Shown: positions 36,436-47,260, numbered from the stretch's first letter. The stretch is 64,000 bases of DNA from Streptomyces sp. NBC_01351 (GCF_036237315.1 NZ_CP108356.1:4646501-4710500); one strand, 5' to 3'. Notes: generated from the sequence alone by a model not told the origin. Made by a program: numbers and translations.

Positions 36436-36771
36436 GTGGCACAGAAGGTTCAGGTCCTTCTTGTCGACGACCTCGACGGTGGCGAGGCGGACGAGACGGT
36501 GACGTTCGCTCTGGATGGCAAGACCTACGAGATCGACCTCACCACCGCCAACGCTGAAAAGCTCCGCGGTCTGCTCGACCCGTACACCAAGGGCGGCCGC
36601 CGCACCGGTGGCCGTGCCACCACGGCCCGTGGCGCCAAGGCCCGCGCGGCGGCGACGGCCAGCAGCACGGACACGGCCGAGATCCGCGCCTGGGCCAAGG
36701 CCCAGGGGCTGAACGTCAACGACCGCGGCCGTGTACCGGCCGACATCCGCGAGGCCTACGAGAACCGCTGA
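36436..36771 (+). CDS. lsr2: Lsr2 nucleoid-associated protein
   Basis: Lsr2 is an H-NS-like xenogeneic silencer that bridges AT-rich DNA. The 111-residue protein has the N-terminal oligomerisation domain (MAQKVQVLLVDDLDGGEADETVTFALDGKTYEIDL), a basic Thr/Arg-rich linker, and the C-terminal DNA-binding domain IRAWAKAQGLNVNDRGRVPADIREAY with the RGR minor-groove hook. GTG start at 36436 follows a GAAAGGAAA site. Its 3' end overlaps the convergent SCO3374-like gene by 16 bp. Confidence 0.97.
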   Translation: MAQKVQVLLVDDLDGGEADETVTFALDGKTYEIDLTTANAEKLRGLLDPYTKGGRRTGGRATTARGAKARAAATASSTDTAEIRAWAKAQGLNVNDRGRVPADIREAYENR

Positions 36772-37382
36772 CCCACGGTTCCTCGTAGGGGCGTACGTCG
36801 CCTCAGGCGCGCCCGGTGACATTCCGTCGCCGCAGCCGCCACCAGGCGTACGAGATCGGGCCCGGCGGCGCCGTTTCCACGACTGGGCCCGGCGGCCCGC
36901 CCGGGAGCGGACAGGGCCGGCAGCAGTGCCTCACACCCCTGCTCGGGGGGTCGCAGCCACACGGCGGCCCCCCGAGGGCTTTCTCCGAGGGGCATCCCCG
37001 GGGGAGCCGGGGCGGTGATCCGGCCACCCGCACCCAGGGCGGCGAGATCCAGGGCCACCCCGCCCCATTCCAGCCAGTCGAGCAGCCCGTCCAGCTCCTC
37101 TGCGCTGCCCGCGGCCACCAGGAACCGCATCCGGCGTCCCGTCAGGGCCACCGGACCCGTGGCGACCGGCCTGCGCAGCAGGGCCGCGCCCGCGTCGGCC
37201 GGCAGCTCCAGCACGTCGAACCGGACGCCGGTGGCGAGCAGTGGGGGCGCCCCGCCCAGAACGGTCCAGCCGAGCACCCGCTCGTACCAGCCCGCGTACG
37301 TGTCCCCCTCGGGCGGCACCCGCGGCCCCGGGACGCTCTGGAGAGGGGTCTGGAGAGGGCTCTGCGGGAGGGTTGCGGCCAT
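36756..37382 (-). CDS. SCO3374-family hypothetical protein
   Basis: A 208-residue protein with a start at 37382. The N-terminal region includes VPPEGDTYAGWYERVLGWTVLGGAPPLLATGVRFDVLELPADAG, and the middle has TGPVALTGRRMRFLVAAGSAEELDGLLDWLEWGG. The spacing resembles the bifunctional primase-polymerase N-terminal domain used in actinomycetes, but the catalytic residues are not clear. Streptomycetes carry this gene between lsr2 and clpC. The C-terminus (ARLRRRTPLRGTVGQRFS) overlaps lsr2 on the other strand and may be variable. Confidence 0.7.
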   Translation of the reverse strand: MAATLPQSPLQTPLQSVPGPRVPPEGDTYAGWYERVLGWTVLGGAPPLLATGVRFDVLELPADAGAALLRRPVATGPVALTGRRMRFLVAAGSAEELDGLLDWLEWGGVALDLAALGAGGRITAPAPPGMPLGESPRGAAVWLRPPEQGCEALLPALSAPGRAAGPSRGNGAAGPDLVRLVAAAATECHRARLRRRTPLRGTVGQRFS

Positions 37383-37845
37383 GTGCGGAGCAACTCCCGA
37401 AACGCGCCTGGGTTACGGTCGGTGTGACACACCGCACTCACGGCGATGCGGAACGTAAACATCCGTGAGGCCGGAGTCCCGCATTCGGGACGGAACCGTG
37501 TTCGCCCTTAGCGGAGGGATGCGGTGCCACCGGCATGGAGTGTCAGTCCTTACGGGTAAGACATTCCTAGTGGATCGGGGCGACACGCTGATTTGACCGG
37601 CTCCCGTTCGCCATCGGCGTACTCGCATGACGGGTATCTGCCTGGCCTGCGGGAACATCGTCTCCCACTATCGGGTTGGAGCAGTTGTCGGCTGTTCAGG
37701 CCGGTTTTCCTCGCTGACGTGGGGGTGAGCCGTGGACGGATGTCGGCAGTTGGAATGAGCTGTCCCGCCCCGCGGGACTAGCATGCGGAAGGACAGGGCG
37801 GGGACCGACCCCGAACTGCCCGACCGCTCTGAGGAGCGATAAACG
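37383..37845. other. long regulatory region upstream of clpC
   Basis: These 463 bases hold no convincing gene. They contain the ClgR-type site at 37500 and a perfect 7-bp stem (GTCCCGC, CCC loop, GCGGGAC) at 37762-37778, about 70 bp before the clpC start. The rest shows no clear pattern. A short open frame at 37593-37781 has no codon bias or ribosome site and was rejected. Confidence 0.6.
37500..37513 (+). promoter_or_regulatory. ClgR-type operator upstream of clpC
   Basis: GTTCGC, then five bases (CCTTA), then GCG. This matches the ClgR motif described for Streptomyces clp and lon promoters (GTTCGC-N5-GCG). It lies 333 bp upstream of the clpC start codon, so the ClgR-dependent transcript would have a long leader. 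ClgR activates clpC, clpP1P2 and lon under proteolytic stress. Confidence 0.65.
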
Positions 37846-40371
<2,526 letters not shown>

Positions 40372-40386
40372 CGCGATAGCAGTGCC

Positions 40387-40430
40387 AAGGGGCGGCCCCG
40401 GGACCGAAAGGTTCCGGGGCCGCCCCTTTT
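40387..40430 (+). terminator. intrinsic terminator of clpC
   Basis: A long stem (AGGGGCGGCCCCGGGACC with GGTTCCGGGGCCGCCCCT, one G-T pair) with a GAAA tetraloop is followed by TTTT. It begins 16 bp after the clpC stop. Confidence 0.93.
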
Positions 40431-40764
40431 GCCGTTGTCCGTTCGGTTGCCCGCCGAAGGTCCCGGACCGGCCCGCCGAAGGTCCTGAACCGGTGACAAG
40501 CCGCACAGAACAAAACGGACGTACTAGGTGGATTCGTAGATCCAATGAGCCTCGCGGGAAGCCCTCCGTCCCAGGTGGGAGGCGCGTCAACAGGTCGTAG
40601 AGCCCCTGCCCCGCTACGAGAACGGGTAGTAATGGGGAGGTTTGGGGAAGTTCGGGGGCTCGGGTTACCAAGGTGGGGCCCGGTACGTACTTCATCGTGC
40701 CGGGTCACTTCATGCCCGTAGCGGCGTGAACCCGTACCTGTCCCCGGCCCCGGAGGTCTCCTTC
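40431..40764 (+). promoter_or_regulatory. structured leader/intergenic region upstream of the M23 peptidase
   Basis: There is no gene in these 334 bases. Segment 40600-40661 folds into a nested structure: outer stem GAGCCCC with GGGGCTC, inner stem from CCCCGCTAC and GTAGTAATGGGG. A second hairpin (CCCGGTACG with CGTGCCGGG) lies near 40679-40706. The ribosome site GGAGG is at 40752. M23 peptidase genes in streptomycetes often carry regulatory leaders, but I could not match this one to the c-di-AMP riboswitch pattern. Confidence 0.45.
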
Positions 40765-41376
40765 ATGTCCGCGAAGCGCGTCAGCACCCGTCGTACCCGT
40801 ATCGCCGTCGGCGCCACCGCCCTCGGTGCCGTGCTCGCTCTCGGGGCCGGGACGACCGCCGCGTTCGCCGACACGACGCAGACCGCCCTCGCCGGTACCG
40901 CCGAGCTGGTGGCCGACCAGGCCGCCGCGCAGGCCGCCAAGGCCGCCGCGAAGACCTCCCTGTGGGAGAAGCCCGTGGACAAGTACACGCTGTCCGCGAC
41001 CTTCGGCAAGGGCGGCAGCATGTGGTCGCACAAGCACTCCGGCCAGGACTTCGCCGTCCCGACCGGCACCCCGGTGGACGCCGTGTCCGCGGGCACCGTC
41101 GTCAAGGCGGGCCCCAACGGCGGCGGCGACGGCCCGGCGTACGGCAACGCCATCGTGATCAAGCACGCGAACAACACGTACTCGCAGTACGCGCACCTCT
41201 CGAAGATCCAGGTCAAGATCGGCGAGAAGGTCGCCAAGGGCGAGCAGATCGCCCTGTCCGGCAACACCGGCAACTCCAGCGGCCCGCACCTGCACTTCGA
41301 GATCCGCACCACGCCGAACTACGGCTCGGCCGTGAACCCGATGGCCTTCCTGCGCAACGCCGGCGTCACCATCTGA
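40765..41376 (+). CDS. secreted M23 peptidase (LytM-type cell-wall hydrolase)
   Basis: A 203-residue exported endopeptidase that cleaves peptidoglycan cross-links. The signal peptide runs to about residue 35 (GTTAAFA-DT). A short Ala-rich helix precedes the M23 domain, whose zinc ligands are in SHKHSGQDFAVPTGTPV (His and Asp) and GPHLHFEIR (HxH); YSQYAHLSKIQV carries the catalytic His. ATG at 40765 has GGAGG eight bases upstream. It is a short member without LysM or SH3 domains. A structured leader precedes it. Confidence 0.93.
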   Translation: MSAKRVSTRRTRIAVGATALGAVLALGAGTTAAFADTTQTALAGTAELVADQAAAQAAKAAAKTSLWEKPVDKYTLSATFGKGGSMWSHKHSGQDFAVPTGTPVDAVSAGTVVKAGPNGGGDGPAYGNAIVIKHANNTYSQYAHLSKIQVKIGEKVAKGEQIALSGNTGNSSGPHLHFEIRTTPNYGSAVNPMAFLRNAGVTI

Positions 41377-41388
41377 TCCCTCGGTCGG

Positions 41389-42507
41389 TCAGCCGACGAT
41401 CCACGCGTGGATGCACTTGGCCTTCGTGGCCTCGTCGAGGGTGCCGCTCTTGTAGGCGGCGACCAGCTCCGGCGTGAGCGCCATGTCGTAGAACCGCACC
41501 GAGCTGATGGCACCCTGCCAGTCGCCCGCCCAGGCGTTGTCGTGGCGGGCGCGGCCGAGCTGCAGGGGGCCCGTGTTCTTCCAGATCCCCGGGATCGGGG
41601 CCTCGGCGGCCTTCTTGCCCTCCACGTAGAGGGAGATCATCTTCTTCTCGGCGTCGTAGGTGGCGATCAGCACCGTCGTGGTCTTGACGGTCTTGAGCCC
41701 CTCGGCGGCGATGGTGACGAGGGTGGGCTTCTCGCTCTTGTCGGAGGTCCGCACGCGGAACACCCAGGCCTGCTTGCCGTTCACGTCGTCGGCGCCCAGC
41801 TCGAACGCGAACGATTCCCCCGTGCCCTGGCTCACGGCGATGTGTGCGCCCTTCGCGCCGGAGGAATTGTTGAGGCGGGCCGCGAGGGTGAAGCTCTTCT
41901 CCGTGTCCACGGCCGACTTCGTGCCCTGCGCGTACGACTCAGGATTTCCCTTGAGGCGGAGTTCGTAGCGGCTGCCGGCCTTGGGCACCGAGGCGTCGGG
42001 TCCCATGCGGATGTGGGTCTTGCCGACGCTGTCGCGCAGCTGCGACGGGTCCTCGGCGAGGGTGGGGGAGTAGGTCTTCGTCGGGCTCGCGCCCGGTTCG
42101 GGCGTGGACGAGGGCTGCACGTTGTCGGCGACGTCCTTGGAGCCGTCGTCGCCCGCGTCGCCGCCCTTCAGCAGCATGAACGTTCCGCCGCCGGCCAGCA
42201 GGAGCAGGACGGCCACCGCTCCGCTCACCATCCAGAGCCGCTTCTTGCGCCGCTCCGACGCCGAACGATCGGCCATGGCCTCCCAGTCCGGCTGGTCACC
42301 GGCGGGCGGGACGGGTATCCCCTGCTCGGGAGCCTGCGAGAACACCGGCGGGGGGCCGAAGCCGCCTGCGGGCGCGTTCGGCGGGTAGCCGTAACCACCG
42401 CCCTGCGGGTATCCGTACCCGCCGTTCTGGGGCGGGAACCCGTAGCCGCCGCTCCCCGGGGCGGGCTCGGGCTGCGGGTTGCTGGGAGGATTCGTGCCGT
42501 CGGTCAT
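41389..42507 (-). CDS. LamG/concanavalin-fold membrane-anchored protein
   Basis: A 372-residue type II membrane protein. A Gly/Tyr/Pro-rich cytosolic N-terminus (about 1-90, with YGYPQGGGYGYPPN repeats) precedes one helix (about 93-113) and then a Ser/Pro/Thr linker. The C-terminal ~200 residues are a LamG-like domain (YELRLKGNPESYAQGTKSAVDTEKSFTLAARL to GPLQLGRARHDNAWAGDWQGAISSVRFYDMALTPE). LamG domains bind sugars or proteins; the ligand is unknown. It converges on the M23 gene with 12 bp between the stops. Confidence 0.8.
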   Translation of the reverse strand: MTDGTNPPSNPQPEPAPGSGGYGFPPQNGGYGYPQGGGYGYPPNAPAGGFGPPPVFSQAPEQGIPVPPAGDQPDWEAMADRSASERRKKRLWMVSGAVAVLLLLAGGGTFMLLKGGDAGDDGSKDVADNVQPSSTPEPGASPTKTYSPTLAEDPSQLRDSVGKTHIRMGPDASVPKAGSRYELRLKGNPESYAQGTKSAVDTEKSFTLAARLNNSSGAKGAHIAVSQGTGESFAFELGADDVNGKQAWVFRVRTSDKSEKPTLVTIAAEGLKTVKTTTVLIATYDAEKKMISLYVEGKKAAEAPIPGIWKNTGPLQLGRARHDNAWAGDWQGAISSVRFYDMALTPELVAAYKSGTLDEATKAKCIHAWIVG

Positions 42508-42565
42508 GCCAGGGATGCTAAGTCACGCGCCCCCGGGCGCGTAGGGCCAGGGTTCGGAACCCCCT

Positions 42566-42733
42566 CTAGGCCGTCTCTTTCCGATCTTGCCTGACCCGCG
42601 CCGCCCGGCACCGCACCTCGCCGCGTTGTCGGGGCGCCCAAGTACGTCCAGTACTCGGGCGCCCCTCCGCCTTGCGATGCACGGCACCGGACGACGCGGG
42701 CTTAACCGGCAAGATCCGAAAGAGACGACCTAG
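42566..42733. repeat. 168-bp near-perfect palindromic element
   Basis: The ends are CTAGGCCGTCTCTTTCCGAT and its inverted counterpart (GATCCGAAAGAGACGACCTAG). The centre is a hairpin at 42631-42665 (GGGGCGCCC, AGTAC, loop GTCCA, GTACT, GGGCGCCCC). The arms between them are complementary with scattered mismatches. The element is symmetric around 42649. Its right end contains the stop codon of cseC (42730-42732). It has the look of a MITE or a large terminator-like hairpin. Confidence 0.75.
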
Positions 42734-44037
42734 GGCACCTTCACCACGGGAAAGCTGCCCGTGGCCGTCGGAGCGTGCTCCGGGAGCCACAGCACCGCCA
42801 CCGCACCCGCCGCGCCGGCCGTATCGCCGCCCGCCGGGGCCGCCACGTTGCGGAAGGTCAGCCGGGCGCCCAGTACCCGTGCCTGGCCCTCCGCGATGGT
42901 CAGCCCGAGCCCGTGCCCCACGCCCGCCCGGTCGGTGGACCCGGTACGGAACCGGCTCGGCCCCTCGCGCAGCAGCGCCTCCGGGAAGCCGGGCCCGTGG
43001 TCGCGGACCCGTACCACCCGGCCCTCGACGTCGACCTGGACCGGGGCCCGCCCGTACCGGGAGGCGTTCGCCAGCAGGTTCCCCAGGATCCGCTCCAGCC
43101 GGCGCGGATCGGTGCTGACGATCTCGTCCGCGACCACCCGTACCGAAGCCTCCGGCATCAGCGCCTTCACCCGGCGGCTCACGAACTCGCCCAGCGCCAC
43201 GTCCTGGAGCTCGGCCCGCTCGGACGCGCTGTCCAGCCGGGCCACCTCCAGTACGTCCTCGACGAGCGCGCGCAGCGCCTGCGCCCGGTCCCGCACCAGC
43301 TCGGTCGGCCGCCCCGGAGGCAGCAGCTCCGCCGCCGTGAGCAGGCCCGTCACCGGGGTGCGCAGCTCGTGCGCGATATCGGCGGTCACCCGCCGCTCCG
43401 CCTCCAGCCGCTGCTGGAGCGCGTCCGCCATCGCGTCGACGGCCCGCGCGAGGTCGTCCGTCTCGTCGCGTACGACGCCCCCGACCGCGTCCCGCACCCG
43501 CACCTCGGGATCCCCGTGCGCCACCCGCTGCGCGGCCGCCGCTGCCTTGCGCAGCCGGCGCGAGATCTGTCCGCCGATGAGCACGCCGAGCGCCGAGCCG
43601 CCGATGACGACCGCGAGGGAGCCGACGACCAGGGCCCGGTCCAGGTCGCGCACCATGTTGGCGCTCTCCCGGAACTGCGTGTGCAGCGACAGCACCTGCC
43701 CGTTGCCGAGCGGTACGGCGGCCCACACTTCCGGCAGCCCGTGCGGGTTCTCCTGCACGAAGGTGCCGCGCCGCCCGGACCGCGCCTTCTCGCGCAGCTC
43801 AGCGGGCAGCTCCGGGTCGTTCACCTTGGCGCCCATCATCGGCTTGCGCCCCGAGTCGGCGTTGCGGGAGATGAACTGCACCCGGTCCAGCTGCGTCTCG
43901 CGGGCGCTCTCCAGCATCGACACCCGGGCAGCGCTGTGCACCACCAGACTCAGCGCGACCGCGGTGAGCGCGCCGACGGCCGCGATGGCGAGCGTGATCT
44001 TCCAGCGGATCCCCGTGCGGAGGGTGAACCGTCTCAT
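42730..44037 (-). CDS. cseC: CseC-type sensor histidine kinase
   Basis: CseC senses cell-envelope damage and phosphorylates CseB, which activates sigE. The 435-residue protein has helices at about 13-33 and 137-157 enclosing an extracytoplasmic domain of ~100 residues. A HAMP region follows (VRDAVGGVVRDETDDLARAVDAM), then phosphoacceptor His223 in IAHELRTPV, and ATPase motifs NLLANASRYG, VRDHGPGFP and GHGLGLTIAEGQ. It overlaps cseB (ATGA). The stop codon lies inside the 168-bp palindrome. Confidence 0.92.
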   Translation of the reverse strand: MRRFTLRTGIRWKITLAIAAVGALTAVALSLVVHSAARVSMLESARETQLDRVQFISRNADSGRKPMMGAKVNDPELPAELREKARSGRRGTFVQENPHGLPEVWAAVPLGNGQVLSLHTQFRESANMVRDLDRALVVGSLAVVIGGSALGVLIGGQISRRLRKAAAAAQRVAHGDPEVRVRDAVGGVVRDETDDLARAVDAMADALQQRLEAERRVTADIAHELRTPVTGLLTAAELLPPGRPTELVRDRAQALRALVEDVLEVARLDSASERAELQDVALGEFVSRRVKALMPEASVRVVADEIVSTDPRRLERILGNLLANASRYGRAPVQVDVEGRVVRVRDHGPGFPEALLREGPSRFRTGSTDRAGVGHGLGLTIAEGQARVLGARLTFRNVAAPAGGDTAGAAGAVAVLWLPEHAPTATGSFPVVKVP

Positions 44038-44747
44038 GCCTTGAGCTTGTATCCGAAGCCCCGGACCGTTTCGATCCGGTCCTGCCCGATCTTGGTGCGC
44101 AGCCGCTGGACGTGGACGTCGACGACGCGGGTGTCGCCGCCCCAGTCGTAGTCCCAGACCCGCTCCAGCAGGCGGTCGCGCGACAGTACGGTGCCGGGCG
44201 CGGAGGAGAACTCCAGCAGGAGCCGCATCTCGGTCGGCGTCAGCGCCACCGCGGCGCCGGCCTTCCGTACCTCCATGCCCTCCGTGTCGACCTCCAGGTC
44301 GCCGAAGGACAGCACCCCGCGCTCCCCGTCCAGGCCGTCTCCGTCGGTGCCCGACCCGCCGTTCTGCGGGCCGCCGGCGTGGCCGAAGCGGCGCAGCACG
44401 GCGCGGATGCGGGCGACGAGCACGGAGCCGTCGAAGGGCTTGGTGACGTAGTCGTCGGCGCCCGCCTCCAGGCCCAGTACGACGTCGATGGAGTCGGCGC
44501 GCGCCGACAGCATGATCACGGGGACGGTGGACTCGTCACGGATGCGGCGGCACAGGCTCACGCCGTCCATGCCGGGGACCATCACGTCGAGCAGGGCGAT
44601 GTCCGGGCGGTTCGCCCGGAAGGACTCCAGGCCGGACAGTCCGTCGGGCATGGCGGTGACCACGAACCCGTCGCGTTCCAGCGCCAGGGTCGTGGCCTCG
44701 CGGATGACGTCGTCGTCCTCGACGAACAGGACATGGGTTTCGGCCAT
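44034..44747 (-). CDS. cseB: CseB response regulator
   Basis: A 237-residue OmpR-type regulator with Asp11/Asp12, phosphoacceptor Asp54 (ALLDVMVPG) and Lys in YVTKPFD. The C-terminal winged helix ends with GDTRVVDVHVQRLRTKIGQDRIETVRGFGYKL. In Streptomyces CseB activates the sigE promoter. ATG at 44747 was chosen because the longer open frame is the complement-like extension over cseA. It lies 14 bp after cseA and overlaps cseC. Confidence 0.93.
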   Translation of the reverse strand: MAETHVLFVEDDDVIREATTLALERDGFVVTAMPDGLSGLESFRANRPDIALLDVMVPGMDGVSLCRRIRDESTVPVIMLSARADSIDVVLGLEAGADDYVTKPFDGSVLVARIRAVLRRFGHAGGPQNGGSGTDGDGLDGERGVLSFGDLEVDTEGMEVRKAGAAVALTPTEMRLLLEFSSAPGTVLSRDRLLERVWDYDWGGDTRVVDVHVQRLRTKIGQDRIETVRGFGYKLKA

Positions 44748-44761
44748 GCGGAAGCCTCGCC

Positions 44762-45535
44762 TCAGTTCTTCTGGGTCACGGCCGGGGCGGGCTGGCCCCC
44801 GCCGTCGACCACATTGCTGTACTCCGAGTGGACGCGGTCCTGCTCGGTGAAGCGGTCCCCGGTCCAGTGGTACGTGATCACGTCCTCGCCCGACGGATAG
44901 GCGAGCGCGTCGCTCTTCCCGTAGACCTGCTTCGTGACCACCAGGTCGCCCCGGTCGATCTCGGCGTAGATGGGCGGCTGTTCGTCCGAGAACACATTCT
45001 CGTACTTCCCGCCGTCCGCGCGGTACACGTACGAGCCGCGGCCGAGCGCGTCCGCGCAGGACAGGACGTTGACGACGATGTCGACGACGGGGCTGCCCGT
45101 CACCCTCCCGTAGCTCACGTCCACCGGGTACTCCTTGCCCGAGCAGGGCTTGAGGTCCCGCTTGACCGCGGGGCTGACCTTCGGGTCCGCCATCAGGAGC
45201 TTGACGGGGTCGACCTTCTTCAAGGGCTGGTCGAAGGGGGCGGCGGAGGGCGAGCCCGGGTCCTCGACGTCCCCGGACGGATCGGACGACGAGGAAGAGG
45301 AAGAAGAGGAAGAGGAATCGGACGGCGAGGAGGACTCCGCCGGAGCCGCCGTGCCCGCCTTGGCCACGGCCTCGCTGCGGGCCGGGCCGCCGTCGCGCAG
45401 GCCGGTGCCGCCGGTGGCGCAGCCGACCGCGAACACGGCAGTGCCGACGAGGACGATCGTCCCCGCCGACATCAGGACCATTGCATTGCCGGTCAGGCCA
45501 GTCCGACCTCTGTCTTGGCCATTCAGGCCGCGCAC
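44762..45535 (-). CDS. cseA: CseA lipoprotein, negative modulator of the sigE system
   Basis: A 257-residue exported lipoprotein: a membrane segment (about 18-38) ends in AVGC, whose Cys is the likely lipid site. A long acidic Ser run follows (SSSPSDSSSSSSSSSSSD) before a globular domain containing VSPAVKRDLKPCSGKEYPVDV and DYI-like repeats. In S. coelicolor CseA lowers sigE induction. GTG start at 45535 overlaps the sigE stop by 13 bp. The poly-Ser tract comes from a GGAAGAGGAA repeat on the plus strand near 45290-45325. Confidence 0.85.
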   Translation of the reverse strand: MRGLNGQDRGRTGLTGNAMVLMSAGTIVLVGTAVFAVGCATGGTGLRDGGPARSEAVAKAGTAAPAESSSPSDSSSSSSSSSSSDPSGDVEDPGSPSAAPFDQPLKKVDPVKLLMADPKVSPAVKRDLKPCSGKEYPVDVSYGRVTGSPVVDIVVNVLSCADALGRGSYVYRADGGKYENVFSDEQPPIYAEIDRGDLVVTKQVYGKSDALAYPSGEDVITYHWTGDRFTEQDRVHSEYSNVVDGGGQPAPAVTQKN

Positions 45536-46083
45536 CGCTCACGCCCTTCGTACCGGATGGTGTGGTCACCGCGCTCCAGCGCGCGCATGTCCAGATCCCG
45601 GCTCTCCAGTTCCTGGCGGAGGCGGGCCAGCGCGCGGTGCAGCGTGCTCTTCACCGTACCCGCCGACATCCCGAGCGCGGCAGCGGTCTCCTCGGTGCTC
45701 ATCTGCTCCCAGTGTCGCAGGACGACCACGCTGCGCTGCTTGGGCGCGAGCACCTTGAGGATGTCCATCAGCAGGGCGCGGTCGGCACGCTGGTCGGAGC
45801 CGTCCTCGACGGAGGCGTCGGGGAGCTGCTCGGTGGGGACCTCTTCGAGCTTGCGGGCGCGCCACCACTCCGTGCGGGTGTTGATCATGACCCGGCGGAG
45901 GTAGGCGTCGGCCAGCGACTTGTCCGCGATGCCGTCCCAGCGGCCGTAGGTGCGCACCAGCGCCGTCTGCAGGAGGTCCTGAGCGTCCGTCGGGTCCGGG
46001 ACCAGGCGCCGGGCACTGCGCAGCAGGGCGTCCTGCCGGGTGCGTACGTACTCTTCGAATTCGAGTACCTCGCCGTGCGCCAT
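45523..46083 (-). CDS. sigE: ECF sigma factor SigE
   Basis: A 186-residue ECF sigma factor for the cell-envelope stress response. Region 2 is EYVRTRQDALLRSARRLVPDPTDAQDLLQTALVRTYGRWDGI. Region 4 is PKQRSVVVLRHWEQMSTEETAAALGMSAGTVKSTLHRALARLR. The sequence is close to that remembered for S. coelicolor SigE. The ATG at 46083 has GGAGG eight bases upstream; the frame is open 11 codons further. It has no membrane anti-sigma and is controlled at transcription by CseB/CseC. Confidence 0.95.
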   Translation of the reverse strand: MAHGEVLEFEEYVRTRQDALLRSARRLVPDPTDAQDLLQTALVRTYGRWDGIADKSLADAYLRRVMINTRTEWWRARKLEEVPTEQLPDASVEDGSDQRADRALLMDILKVLAPKQRSVVVLRHWEQMSTEETAAALGMSAGTVKSTLHRALARLRQELESRDLDMRALERGDHTIRYEGRERCAA

Positions 46084-46305
46084 CTCAACCGCCTCCGCTG
46101 CCGTCCGCCCGCTCATCCGCTGTCTTACGGATCCGAAGGTACGGACGGGTTGTCACGGGCCTGTGCGGGCCAGCCCTCGGCGGGCGCACGGACACCCATA
46201 GGTTGTGTAACAGCGGCTGTGAGCTGGGGTTTCCCGAGGAAAACGGAATGGTTGAGTCGGCTACCAGTGCGGTGTCGCCCGCTGCTGACGCGCCTTCGGA
46301 TCCCG

Positions 46306-46338
46306 TCGTCCTCGGCTCGTCCTCGGCTCGTCCTCAGC
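46306..46338. repeat. 11-bp tandem repeat at the mutY 3' end
   Basis: The unit TCGTCCTCGGC occurs three times in a row, the last with one change. It includes the mutY stop codon (46334-46336) and lies in the region upstream of sigE. It may have formed by slippage. Confidence 0.7.
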
Positions 46339-47260
46339 TCGCCGGCAGCCGGTACGTGGCTCCCGCGAGGGGCTCGACCAGTCCGTCGGAGACCAGCCCG
46401 TCCAGCGCCCGCGCCCGCTGCACCGGCTCGTCCCAGACCGTGTCGAGCACGGACCGCGGTACGGGGCCCACCGCCTCCCGGAGCACGGCGAGCAGCCTGC
46501 CGCGCACCTGCCGGTCCGTCCCCGCGTACGTCTGCCCGCGCCGCGGCGGTCCCTCGTGCGCCGGCTTCCCGGCGAGCCGCCAGGCGCACAGCCCGGCCAC
46601 CGGGCAGCGGGCGCAGTCCGGCTTCTTCGCGGTGCACACCAGCGCGCCGAGCTCCATCGAGGCCGCCGCCCAGCGGGCCGCGGTCTCCTCGTCCTCGGGC
46701 AGCAGGGCCCGGGCCAGGCGCCGCTCGGCGGCCGTGGTGGCGTTCGGCGGGTACTCGACCCCGGTGGCGGCGCGCGCGAAGACCCGCCGCACGTTCGTGT
46801 CGAGCACGGCGTGCCGCTGCCCGTACGCGAAGGAGGCCACGGCGGCCGCCGTGTACTCGCCGATCCCGGGCAGCGCGAGCAGCTGCGCGTGCTCCCGCGG
46901 TACGTCGCCCCCGTGCCGCTCCGTTATGGCGACGGCCGCGCCGTGCAGCCGCAGGGCCCGGCGGGGGTAGCCCAGCCGCCCCCAGGCCCGTACGGCCTCG
47001 CCGGGGGCCTCGGCGGCCAGGTCGGCGGGGCGGGGCCAGCGGGACATCCACTGCTCGTAGACCGGCAGGACCCGGTTGACGGGGGTCTGCTGGAGCATGA
47101 ACTCGCTGACCATGACCCCCCAGGGGCCGGCCTCGGGGCGGCGCCAGGGCAGGTCGCGGGCGTGCTCGTCGAACCACGCGATGACGGGGGAGTGCAGCGC
47201 GTGGGAGGCGGCGGACGCGGCGGAATCGTGGGATACGGGTGCAGTCATGGCAGACGGCAT
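46334..47260 (-). CDS. mutY: A/G-specific adenine DNA glycosylase
   Basis: MutY removes adenine mispaired with 8-oxoguanine. The 308-residue protein has the catalytic Glu in MVSEFMLQQTPVNRV, the helix-hairpin-helix LPGIGEYTAAAVASFAYGQ followed by catalytic Asp in VLDTNVRRVF, and the four-Cys iron-sulfur loop CTAKKPDCARCPVAGLC. The C-terminus lacks a full NUDIX-like domain, as in other short actinobacterial MutY. It overlaps the PAP2 gene by 16 bp. The start may instead be the ATG four codons downstream. Confidence 0.95.
   Translation of the reverse strand: MPSAMTAPVSHDSAASAASHALHSPVIAWFDEHARDLPWRRPEAGPWGVMVSEFMLQQTPVNRVLPVYEQWMSRWPRPADLAAEAPGEAVRAWGRLGYPRRALRLHGAAVAITERHGGDVPREHAQLLALPGIGEYTAAAVASFAYGQRHAVLDTNVRRVFARAATGVEYPPNATTAAERRLARALLPEDEETAARWAAASMELGALVCTAKKPDCARCPVAGLCAWRLAGKPAHEGPPRRGQTYAGTDRQVRGRLLAVLREAVGPVPRSVLDTVWDEPVQRARALDGLVSDGLVEPLAGATYRLPAS

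Noticed and set aside
37593..37781. a 62-residue frame in the clpC upstream region
   Set aside because: No ribosome site or codon bias; the region holds regulatory sequence.
40595..40764. c-di-AMP (ydaO-yuaA) riboswitch in front of the M23 gene
   Set aside because: The leader is structured, but I could not find the conserved CCGAACCCGnCAGCTAACC-type segment, so I describe only the stems.
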